Shown piece after piece: positions 16,261 to 23,253 of a stretch of 64,000 bases of DNA (position 1 is its first letter; every line of letters begins with the position of its first letter). Source of the stretch: CADCVT01 sp036389485 (GTDB lineage Bacteria; Actinomycetota; Thermoleophilia; Solirubrobacterales; Solirubrobacteraceae); the NCBI GenBank assembly GCA_036389485.1, contig DASVPR010000060.1:62001-126000 (forward strand), written 5' to 3'. The position numbers and the translations under genes are program-made. The notes beneath the pieces are model-generated. The model saw only the letters and a program-made list of their open reading frames with translations. It was not told where the DNA came from and searched no databases.

Positions 16261-16833
16261 TTACCGCTTGCCCTTCTTGGCGCCGCCGGACTCGAACAGC
16301 ATGAGGACGACAGAGGCGGCGACCGAGTCGTCGCCGGACTTGCGGTCCTTCGCCTTCGCGGCGGCCTTCTCGATCCGCTGCGCGGCGTCGTCCAGGAGCT
16401 TGCCGAGCTCGTCCCAGCCCTTCTGGTCGAGCTGCAGCTCCAGCCGGTTCATCCGCGCGCCGTCGCGCTCGAAGCCGCCGGACTTGGCGGCCGCCGTGAA
16501 GTCGTCGAGCACGGCGCGGCCCGTGGTGTCGGAGAACGAGCGGCGGACCGACGGTGGCAGCGTCGCCCAGTCCTGCGCGGGCAGGTGCGGGCGCTCGATC
16601 GCGCGGTAGTAGTGCTCGACCGCGCCGCGGCGGGGCTCCGTCCGCACCAGCTCGACCATGCCGAGATCGGCCAAGGTCCGCATGTGGTAGCTGACGTTCC
16701 CGATCGGCTCGTCGAGCTCTCCGGCGAGCTCGCTCGGGCTCGCGACGCGCTGGTTCAGCACGGTCAGCATCCGAATGCGCAACGGGTGCGCGAGCGCCTT
16801 GACGATCCGTTGGTCGATGACGTGTTCCGGCGT
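16261..16833 (-). CDS. ArsR-like winged-helix regulator, probable ACG start
   Basis: This protein of about 190 aa has a winged HTH: DQRIVKALAHPLRIRMLTVL, SPSELAGELDEPIGNVSYHMRTLADLGMVELV. An alpha-helical C-terminal domain and a Lys-rich end (GGAKKGKR) follow. The first helix clearly begins before the only nearby standard start, TTG at 16782. Upstream in frame there is no ATG, GTG or TTG before a TGA at 16839-16837, but an ACG at 16833 lies 8 nt after a perfect AGGAGG (16847-16842). Start at ACG is therefore proposed; a sequencing error in an ATG is the alternative. Confidence 0.75.
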   Translation of the reverse strand, partial: TPEHVIDQRIVKALAHPLRIRMLTVLNQRVASPSELAGELDEPIGNVSYHMRTLADLGMVELVRTEPRRGAVEHYYRAIERPHLPAQDWATLPPSVRRSFSDTTGRAVLDDFTAAAKSGGFERDGARMNRLELQLDQKGWDELGKLLDDAAQRIEKAAAKAKDRKSGDDSVAASVVLMLFESGGAKKGKR

Positions 16834-16841
16834 GGCTCAGC

Positions 16842-16847
16842 CCTCCT
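16842..16847 (-). promoter_or_regulatory. Shine-Dalgarno AGGAGG placing an ACG start
   Basis: A canonical AGGAGG on the minus strand ends 8 nt before the ACG at 16833. No ATG, GTG or TTG in the right frame lies within reach, so this site is the main argument for a non-standard start of the ArsR-like gene. Confidence 0.6.
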
Positions 16848-17004
16848 GTTCGGCGCTCTCCGTGCGCAATCGCTATCGGGTAACGGCGCGGACCATAACC
16901 GGTCCAGCGCCAGTCCGCTCTCGCGAATCCCCTGCAAATAGGCAGGAACGACCACTATGCAGCCTCGGTACCGCGCAGCCTGATCGTGTACCGCTTGCAG
17001 GCAC

Positions 17005-17049
17005 CTGAGCAGTCTACTCAGAATTACCTCGATGAGACTTATAAGTCTC
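17005..17049. repeat. Two adjacent dyads downstream of tRNA-Leu(TAG)
   Basis: CTGAG-(7)-CTCAG lies at 17005-17021, and a perfect 16-bp palindrome GAGACTTATAAGTCTC at 17034-17049. They sit 26-70 nt past the 3' end of tRNA-Leu on the minus strand, in an unusually AT-rich 241-bp gap (16834-17074) with no gene. They may be a weak terminator or operator sites. Confidence 0.5.
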
Positions 17050-17074
17050 GGCCGAATCCCGCCGCGAATCGATA

Positions 17075-17156
17075 TGCGGGCGGAGGGACTCGAACCCCCA
17101 CGGCTCTCGCCACCGGCTCCTAAGGCCGGCGTGTCTACCGGTTCCACCACGCCCGC
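17075..17156 (-). tRNA. tRNA-Leu(TAG)
   Basis: This 82-nt class II tRNA has acceptor stem GCGGGCG/CGCCCGC, anticodon stem CCGGC/GCCGG, loop CTTAGGA (anticodon TAG), a long variable arm and T-loop TTCGAGT. CCA is not encoded. Confidence 0.95.
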
Positions 17157-17210
17157 CGGCGCGCCGGGCAAGTGTCGCGTGCCCGGGCGCGAAATTGTAT
17201 GTTCCGGCTC

Positions 17211-17729
17211 ATGGCCGAACGGCGCGACGACGACGTACGCCTGGAGTACCCGAACCGCGAGAAGGCTTCCAGCAAGACGACGAAGCTCATCGTCGTGCTG
17301 CTGACGCTGGTCAGCGCGGCGCTGATGACGATCGTGACCGTCGGCGGGTGGGACGCCCTGCAGGGCGCGAAGCTCGTGCAGGTCGGCTACATCCTCATCT
17401 ACCTGCTGATCGCGTACTACATCGCGCGCTGGCGCAGCGGCATGCTGCCGGTCATCGCCGCGCTCGCGACGATCATGCTCATCTTCGCCGCGGTCTCCGC
17501 GCCCGAGTGGTTCGCGCGCGACAAGGACGGCTTCGAGGACCCGGCGATCGAGGCGGGCTACCTCGGGATCATCACCGTCATCATCGTGCCGATCCAGTTC
17601 CTGCTGATCGCGTTCGCGATGAGCGGCTTCCGCCAGAACTGGCACGTCGAGGTCGAGAAGCGGTCCGACCGCTACGACGACCGCGACGACTACGACGACC
17701 GCCGCGAGCCGTCCCCCGCCCCCGCGTGA
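17211..17729 (+). CDS. Four-helix membrane protein of unknown function
   Basis: This 172-aa protein has a charged N-terminus (MAERRDDDVRLEYPNREKASSK) and four predicted membrane segments: TTKLIVVLLTLVSAALMTIV, VGYILIYLLIAYYIA, MLPVIAALATIMLIFAAV and LGIITVIIVPIQFLLIAFAM. The C-terminal tail is acidic with a DRYDDRDDYDDR repeat. I recognise no family signature. It lies between two tRNA-Leu genes. ATG at 17211 is chosen because it opens the conserved-looking charged segment; frame continuing upstream runs into tRNA-Leu. Confidence 0.65.
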   Translation: MAERRDDDVRLEYPNREKASSKTTKLIVVLLTLVSAALMTIVTVGGWDALQGAKLVQVGYILIYLLIAYYIARWRSGMLPVIAALATIMLIFAAVSAPEWFARDKDGFEDPAIEAGYLGIITVIIVPIQFLLIAFAMSGFRQNWHVEVEKRSDRYDDRDDYDDRREPSPAPA

Positions 17730-17747
17730 TCTAGCCTGTCGTCACCC

Positions 17748-17832
17748 GCCCGGGTGGTGGAACTGGTCAGACACGAGGGCCTCAAAAGCCCTTGGCCTTC
17801 GGGCCGTGCGGGTTCGAGTCCCGCCCCGGGTA
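17748..17832 (+). tRNA. tRNA-Leu(CAA)
   Basis: This 85-nt class II tRNA has acceptor stem GCCCGGG/CCCGGGT (terminal G-U), anticodon stem AGGGC/GCCCT, loop CTCAAAA (anticodon CAA), a long variable arm and T-arm GCGGG-TTCGAGT-CCCGC. CCA is not encoded. Confidence 0.95.
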
Positions 17833-17834
17833 TC

Positions 17835-17857
17835 GGCGGGCGCACGTGGCGCCCGCC
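17835..17857 (+). terminator. GC-rich hairpin after tRNA-Leu(CAA)
   Basis: A perfect 8-bp stem GGCGGGCG/CGCCCGCC with a 7-nt loop starts two bases after the tRNA. There is no U-tract, as is common for actinobacterial terminators. It also lies at the 3' side of the convergent secreted-protein gene and could serve both. Confidence 0.6.
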
Positions 17858-17878
17858 GCCCCAGGTCCTGCGATCCGG

Positions 17879-18373
17879 CTACGGCATCCGGTCGTAGAGG
17901 TGCGTCCACGTGATGTCGACGTTGTAGCAGTGCTGGCCGCAGCTGCCCGTGCCGCGATGGATCTCCGACGACACGCCCGGCACGAAGCGGTTCACCGGCG
18001 TCAGCTCCGCGTTCAGGATCCCCGCGGTCGCGACCACGGGACCGATCGGGCCGGCGCCGCGGTCGGCGGTGGCGACGAACGTGTTGGCGTTCCAGACGCC
18101 CGCCGCGAGCAGGTTGACGTTGTAGCTGCCCGTGTAGTTCCCGTCGCCGGTGTCGAGGTGGACGTCCTTGTCGTCGTCGACGGTCAGGTTGGCGGCCTTG
18201 CACGTCGACGAGGTGGTGGTCACGACCGCGGTCGACGAGAGCTGGTCGACCTGCCAGTAGCCCTTGCCGGTGCAGACCACGTTGAACGTGAGCGCGGCCG
18301 TGTCGGACGAAGCGACCGGCGCGGCGACGAGCAGCCCGGCGCAGGCGACCGCCGCGATGATGAGACGCCTCAT
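17879..18373 (-). CDS. Small secreted protein of unknown function
   Basis: This 164-aa protein has a Sec signal peptide (MRRLIIAAVACAGLLVAAPVAS). The mature part is beta-rich and contains four cysteines (VVCTGKG, SSTCKAA, GSCGQHC), suggesting disulfides and an extracellular location. It has no membrane anchor and no motif I recognise. It is convergent with tRNA-Leu(CAA) and divides the tRNA region from the SDR gene. Confidence 0.6.
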   Translation of the reverse strand: MRRLIIAAVACAGLLVAAPVASSDTAALTFNVVCTGKGYWQVDQLSSTAVVTTTSSTCKAANLTVDDDKDVHLDTGDGNYTGSYNVNLLAAGVWNANTFVATADRGAGPIGPVVATAGILNAELTPVNRFVPGVSSEIHRGTGSCGQHCYNVDITWTHLYDRMP

Positions 18374-18475
18374 GGATGTACCCCCGTTTGTCGTCGGAGC
18401 GCCCCCCGCGCCCCGTTGCTCAGAGAAACGCGGAGCTCGGGCCCTGCATAACGCGCTAGGACCGCTGACCGCGCG

Positions 18476-19270
18476 TCATCGCCGCACGGCGGCGTCGAGC
18501 GTGCGGGTGGGCAGCGCGACCCGCAGCCCGAGCTGGATGCGGGCGTCCGCACCGACGAGGTAGCGCGGCCGCGGGCGGCGCGCGGTGAGGGCGTGGTGGA
18601 TCGCGTCGGCGACCTTCGACGGCGGGAACGCACGCGCCGCGGTCTTGCGCGCCAGCTCGCGGACCGCCTCGAGCCGCTCGCCGTAGAGCTCCGTCGCCTC
18701 CGCCGGCAGCGCGGCGAGGATGTCGTCGGCGGTCTCCTCGCCCTTGCGCCAGATCTCCGTGTCCGCGCTGCCCGGCTCGACGATCGCGACGCGCACCCCG
18801 AGCGGCTCGACCTCCTGGCGCAGCGAGTCGCTCAGCCCCTCGAGCCCCCACTTCGACGCGTGGTACGGCCCGAGGAACGGCAGCGCGGTGCGGCCGCCGA
18901 CCGAGGACACCATCACGATCCGGCCGCCGGCGGCGCGCAGCGCGGGGAGCAGCGCCTGCGTCAGCGCGAGCGGGCCGACGAGGTTGACCTCGAGCTGGCG
19001 GCGGAACTCGCCGAGCCCGACGAACTCGAGCGGGCCCTGGACGGTGATCCCGGCGTTGTTGACGAGCCCGTCGAGCGAGCCGCCCACGCGCTCCGCGGCC
19101 GCCGCGATCTGGTCCGGCGACGTGACGTCGAGCTCGAGCGCCTCGACGCCCGGCGGCGCGTCGGCCGGCCGGCGGACGCCCGCGAGGACGTGGAAGCCGG
19201 AGGCGGCGAGCTTCTCCGCGGTCGCCCGGCCGATGCCGGTCGACGTCCCGGTGACGAGGACGGTCCTCAC
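18476..19270 (-). CDS. Classical short-chain dehydrogenase/reductase
   Basis: This 264-aa enzyme starts at GTG 19270 with RTVLVTGTSTGIGRATAEKL (cofactor motif TGxxxGIG), then NNAG, the active-site serine in VSSVGG and YHASK (Y136, K140). All catalytic residues of the classical SDR family are present. The glycine loop is followed by LAGVRRPADAPP, with a basic residue where NADP-preferring enzymes have one. The substrate is unknown. The divergent neighbour is an F420-type PPOX protein, 52 bases away. Confidence 0.85.
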   Translation of the reverse strand: MRTVLVTGTSTGIGRATAEKLAASGFHVLAGVRRPADAPPGVEALELDVTSPDQIAAAAERVGGSLDGLVNNAGITVQGPLEFVGLGEFRRQLEVNLVGPLALTQALLPALRAAGGRIVMVSSVGGRTALPFLGPYHASKWGLEGLSDSLRQEVEPLGVRVAIVEPGSADTEIWRKGEETADDILAALPAEATELYGERLEAVRELARKTAARAFPPSKVADAIHHALTARRPRPRYLVGADARIQLGLRVALPTRTLDAAVRR

Positions 19271-19322
19271 GCCCGCGACACTACCGGCACTGAGGCGCGC
19301 GCTCGCGGGGTAGCCACGCGGC

Positions 19323-19721
19323 ATGGCAACGATCGAAGGACGCGCGAAGGAGCTGCTCGAGCAGCCGAACTACACCCACCTGTCGACCCTGCGCGAGGAC
19401 GGCACGATCCACGGCGTCGTCGTCTGGCAGCACCTCGAGGACGGCAAGGTCGCCCTGAACAGCTCCGAGGGGCGCGCCTGGCCGGCGAACGTGCGCCGCG
19501 ACCCGCGCGTGACGATCACCGTCCACGACCAGGAGAACCCGTACGAGTACGTCGAGATCCGCGGCCGCGTCGTCGAGGACACGCACGAGGGCGCGAAGGA
19601 GCACATCGACGCGCTCGCCAAGAAGTACCTGGGCAAGGACGAGTACCCCTTCATGCAGCCGGGCGAGCAGCGCATCAAGTTCCTCGTGGAGCCGGAGCGC
19701 GTCCGGTTCCAGGGCGCCTAG
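19323..19721 (+). CDS. PPOX-class F420-dependent oxidoreductase-like protein
   Basis: This 132-aa split-beta-barrel protein has LLEQPNYTHLSTLREDGTIHGVVVW, the opening of PPOX/FDOR-B enzymes, then NVRRDPRVTITVHDQENPYEYVEIRGRVV. Small actinobacterial members of this group bind F420 or, less often, FMN, and reduce activated double bonds or biliverdin-like compounds. The genome has the complete F420 pathway (37940-43525), so F420 is the likely cofactor; this is inference. Confidence 0.85.
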   Translation: MATIEGRAKELLEQPNYTHLSTLREDGTIHGVVVWQHLEDGKVALNSSEGRAWPANVRRDPRVTITVHDQENPYEYVEIRGRVVEDTHEGAKEHIDALAKKYLGKDEYPFMQPGEQRIKFLVEPERVRFQGA

Positions 19722-20495
19722 CTAGACGCCGAACCGCGCGAGCTCGTCGAGCAGCTCGGGGCGACCCGCCATCACGCCGTACGGCAGCCCGGCGCGGGCC
19801 GGGAGGTCGCGCACCTCCAGGCCCGCGCGGCGGCACAGCAGCGTGCCGGCCGCGATGTCCCACCGCTTCACCGATCGCTCGAAGTACGCGTCGTAGCGGC
19901 CGGCGGCGAGCCAGGCGAGGTCGAGCGCGGCGCTGCCCATCCGGCGGACGTCGCGCACGCGCGGGAGCAGCTCCGCGACGATCCGCGCCTGCCGCGCGCG
20001 GATCCCGGCGTCGTACGCGAAGCCGGTCGAGACGAGCGACTCCGCGAACGGCCGCTCGGGCCCGGCGCCGATCGGCGCGCCGTTGAGCAACGCCGCGCCG
20101 CCGCGCGTCGCGGTGAACAGCTCGCCGGCGAGCGGGTCGTAGATCACGCCGACGAGCGCGCCGTCCGCGTCCTCGGCCGCCACGCTGACGCACCACTGCG
20201 GGATGCCGAACAGGTAGTTGATCGTCCCGTCGAGCGGGTCGAACACCCAGCGGACGCGGCCGGGCTCGAGCGGCCCCGCGCCGCCGCCCTCCTCCTCGCC
20301 CAGCAGGTCGTCGTCCGGCCGGCGCTGGGCGAGCAGCTCGCGGATCGCGCGCTCGGCCGCGAAGTCGGCCTCGGAGGCGAGGTCGGTCGCCGTGGACTTC
20401 GCCACGACGGCCACCTCGGCGCCGAAGCTCGCGGCGAGCTGCGCGCCCGCGCGCCGCGCCGCCTCGGTCGCGACCGCCAGCAGCTCGTCGATCAC
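19722..20495 (-). CDS. Inositol monophosphatase-family phosphatase
   Basis: This 257-aa protein has the lithium-sensitive phosphatase signatures: LGEEEGG (metal-binding glutamates), WVFDPLDGTINY (DPxDGT) and VKRWDIAAGTLLCRRAG. It is likely an inositol-1-phosphatase, or fructose-1,6-bisphosphatase- or histidinol-phosphatase-like. The GTG at 20495 overlaps the amidase stop (GTGA), so the two are coupled, though no pathway link is obvious. Family length is normal. Confidence 0.9.
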   Translation of the reverse strand: MIDELLAVATEAARRAGAQLAASFGAEVAVVAKSTATDLASEADFAAERAIRELLAQRRPDDDLLGEEEGGGAGPLEPGRVRWVFDPLDGTINYLFGIPQWCVSVAAEDADGALVGVIYDPLAGELFTATRGGAALLNGAPIGAGPERPFAESLVSTGFAYDAGIRARQARIVAELLPRVRDVRRMGSAALDLAWLAAGRYDAYFERSVKRWDIAAGTLLCRRAGLEVRDLPARAGLPYGVMAGRPELLDELARFGV

Positions 20496-21871
20496 GCCGC
20501 GAGCGGCGGCCGCCGGTCGGCCCACGGGCGCGCGCGCTCGATCTGCCCGGCGAGCGCGAGCAGCGTCTCCTCGCCGTCCGGCCGCCCGGCCAGCTGGACC
20601 GACAGTGGGAGCCCTTCGGGCGCCATCCCCGACGGGATCGTCATCGCGGGGTTGCCGACGTGGTTCCAGACCGCCTGGAACGGAACCTCGGCGGTGATGC
20701 CGTTCCACGTCCGCATCACGCCCGCCTTCGTGTAGAGCCCGACGCGCTGGGGCAGCGTCGCGGTCCCCGGGCCGAGGACGACGTCAACGTCGTCGAAGAT
20801 GGCGTTGATCCGCGCGGCGTCGGCGCGCTCAGCCTCCATCGCGCGGCGCAGCCCGCCGAGCGCCTTCACCGCCCGCCCGTACCGCGCCATGGCGCGGGTG
20901 CGGGGCTCGAGCCGCTCCGGGTGGGGCATCGCGGCGGCGTCGTCGGCGATCCCGGCCAGCCACCGCATCGACCACCGCAGGCCGCTGTAGCCGTAGTCGG
21001 GGTCGCGCTCGACGACCTCGTGGCCGAGCCCGCGCACGACGTCCGCGATCTCCTCCGTCGCGCGGCGGATGGCCGGCTCGACCTTGGCGATGATCCCGGG
21101 CGGGACCTTGAACGTCAGCGCGACGCGCAGCTTCGGCGGGTCCTCCGCCGCGGCCTTCCGCCACGGGCGGCCGGTGGCGGCCTCGTAGAAGAGGGCGGCG
21201 TCGGCGACGGTGCGGCCGAGCCCGCCGACGACGCTGAGCCCGTGCCAGTGCGGCTCGCCGCTCGGCAGGTACTTGATGCGGTCGCGCTGCGGCTTCAGGC
21301 CGGCGAGGCCGCAGAACGCCGCGGGGATGCGGATCGAGCCGCCGCCGTCCGAGCCGGTCGCCAGCGGGACGAGCCCGGCCGCCACCGCGGCGCCTGAGCC
21401 GCCGCTGGAGCCGCCCGGCGTGCGCTGCGGGTCCCACGGGTTGCGGGTGATCCCGAACGTCGGCGTCTCGGTGAACGGCCAGATCGTCAGCTCGGGGACG
21501 TTCGTGATGCCGACGACGATCGCCCCGGCGGCGCGGAGCAGCCGCACGATCTCCCAGTCCTCGCGCTCGGGCTCGCCGTAGGCGTTCGTGCCGTCGGTGC
21601 GGACCTCGCCGGCGACGCCGACGTCGTCCTTCACCGCGATCGGGACGCCGAGGAGCGGGCGGTCGTCGCCGCCCTTCAGGCGGCCCGCGGCCTGGTCGGC
21701 CTCCAGCAGCGCACGCTCGGCGAGCACCTTGCGGAAGGCGTTCAGGTCCGGGTCGATGCGCTCGATCCGCTTCAGGCACAGCTCGACGAGGTCCCGCGGG
21801 GAGACCTCTCCGGCCCGCAGCAGCTCGGCCTGTCGGGCGGCGCCCGCGAAGGCTAGGTCGGTCGCGTCCAT
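20492..21871 (-). CDS. Amidase-signature family enzyme
   Basis: This 459-aa protein has the full amidase signature: catalytic lysine in PIAVKDD, cis-serine in TPGGSSGGSGAAVAAG and nucleophile serine in GSDGGGSIRIPA. GatA-like residues for tRNA are not distinguishable, and gatB/gatC are absent from the window, so it is more likely an aliphatic or aryl amidase or amide-ring hydrolase. It is the first gene of a two-gene operon with the inositol-phosphatase-like protein. Confidence 0.9.
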   Translation of the reverse strand: MDATDLAFAGAARQAELLRAGEVSPRDLVELCLKRIERIDPDLNAFRKVLAERALLEADQAAGRLKGGDDRPLLGVPIAVKDDVGVAGEVRTDGTNAYGEPEREDWEIVRLLRAAGAIVVGITNVPELTIWPFTETPTFGITRNPWDPQRTPGGSSGGSGAAVAAGLVPLATGSDGGGSIRIPAAFCGLAGLKPQRDRIKYLPSGEPHWHGLSVVGGLGRTVADAALFYEAATGRPWRKAAAEDPPKLRVALTFKVPPGIIAKVEPAIRRATEEIADVVRGLGHEVVERDPDYGYSGLRWSMRWLAGIADDAAAMPHPERLEPRTRAMARYGRAVKALGGLRRAMEAERADAARINAIFDDVDVVLGPGTATLPQRVGLYTKAGVMRTWNGITAEVPFQAVWNHVGNPAMTIPSGMAPEGLPLSVQLAGRPDGEETLLALAGQIERARPWADRRPPLAA

Positions 21872-21894
21872 GCCTGGCGCGACAGTATGCGGGA

Positions 21895-23073
21895 ATGGAG
21901 CCTGCGGAGATCACCCGCGAGCTTGCGGCGATCGCGGGCCGCGGGCCGTGCACGGATGCGGAGCGCCGTGCGGCCCGCGCGCTGGCGCGGCGGCTGCGCG
22001 CGGCGGGACGGCGCCCGCGCACCGAGACGGTGTGGGTGCGGCCGCAGTGGGCGGCGATCTGGCTCGTGCACGTCGTGCTGGGGATCGCCGGGAGCGTGGT
22101 GAGCGTCGACTCGCCGCGCGTCGGGCTGGCCGTGGCGGGCGCGGCGGCGCTGTCGGCGCTGGGGGAGCTGACGGGGCGCGTCCGGGTGCTGGCGCTGCTG
22201 TGGCCGCGGCGGGCGACGCAGAACGTCGTCGCGGCGGCGCCCGACGACCGCGCGCCGGTCCGGCTCGTCGTCGCCGCGCCGTACGACGCGGCACGGGTGG
22301 CGACGGGGACGGCGCGGGCGCTCGGGAGGGTCGACGGCGCGGTCCGCCGCGCGCTCGGGGGCCGCTGGCCGGCGCCGCTCGGCCTGCTGGCGCTGGCGCT
22401 CCTCGCGATCGCGGCGTGCGCGGGCGCGCGGGTCGCGGGGGTCGAGGACGCGTGGCTCGGCGCGGTGCAGCTCGTCCCGACGGTGGCGTGCCTGGTGGCG
22501 ACGGCGCTGCTCGTCGACCTCGCGCTCACCCCGGCGTCGCCGGGCGCGAACGCGAACGGGAGCGCCGCGGCGGTCGCGATGGCGCTGGTGGCCGAGCTCG
22601 ACGCGCGGCCGCCGCGGCGCCTCGACGTCGAGCTGGTGCTGACGGGCGCGGGCGACGGGCCCGCTCTGGGCATGCGCGCGTACGTCGCCGCGCGGCGCAA
22701 GGCGTTCGCGGCGGAGAGGGTCGCGGTGATCGCGCTCGAGCCGTCGGGTGGCGGCGAGCCGCGCTTCTGGACCCACGACGGCCCACTCCTCGGCACCCGC
22801 CTGCACCCGCGCCTCGCGCGGCTCGCCGCCGAGGCGAGAGGCCGCCCCCACCGCGGTCGGGGCGTGACCGCCGCCCTCCGCGCCCGCCAGGCCGGCTGGC
22901 CCGCGATCGCGATCGGGACCCTCGACGACCGAGGCCGAGCCCCCCACGCCCGCGAGCGGACGGACACCGCGGAGGAGATCGACGAGGCCGCGCTCGAAGC
23001 CGCGGTGGAGCTCGCGCTGAAGCTCGTCCGGCGCCTCGACGCCGACCTCGCGCAGCCGCGCGACGCCCGCTAG
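21895..23073 (+). CDS. M28 peptidase-like membrane protein lacking metal ligands
   Basis: This 392-aa protein aligns along its length with the M28 peptidase encoded at 35589-36644: N-terminal helices, two pairs of membrane segments and an M28-like core. Each metal-binding position is changed: AHLDA becomes AAPYDA (P129), PGANDNASG becomes PGANANGSA, and PGAEEAG becomes TGAGDGP. The final histidine region (GHGFYTRYH) is not recognisable. It is therefore probably a catalytically dead, membrane-bound M28 homologue, perhaps a binding or scaffold protein. Codon use matches neighbours, so it does not look like a random pseudogene. Confidence 0.75.
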   Translation: MEPAEITRELAAIAGRGPCTDAERRAARALARRLRAAGRRPRTETVWVRPQWAAIWLVHVVLGIAGSVVSVDSPRVGLAVAGAAALSALGELTGRVRVLALLWPRRATQNVVAAAPDDRAPVRLVVAAPYDAARVATGTARALGRVDGAVRRALGGRWPAPLGLLALALLAIAACAGARVAGVEDAWLGAVQLVPTVACLVATALLVDLALTPASPGANANGSAAAVAMALVAELDARPPRRLDVELVLTGAGDGPALGMRAYVAARRKAFAAERVAVIALEPSGGGEPRFWTHDGPLLGTRLHPRLARLAAEARGRPHRGRGVTAALRARQAGWPAIAIGTLDDRGRAPHARERTDTAEEIDEAALEAAVELALKLVRRLDADLAQPRDAR

Positions 23074-23253
23074 CGCCTCGGCGCGGCGCTGGCCGAGCCG
23101 TCTCGACTGCTCCGCGCACGCCCGCCGACCCCCCGCGGAGGCCCGCGGCGCTCCCCCCGCGCCCCTCTGGACACTTTGCGCGCGGCCCGCGGAGCGTCCA
23201 GATCCGCGGCGCTGAGCTCAATGCGGCGGCCTTCGCGCCGATGCGCTCCCCAA

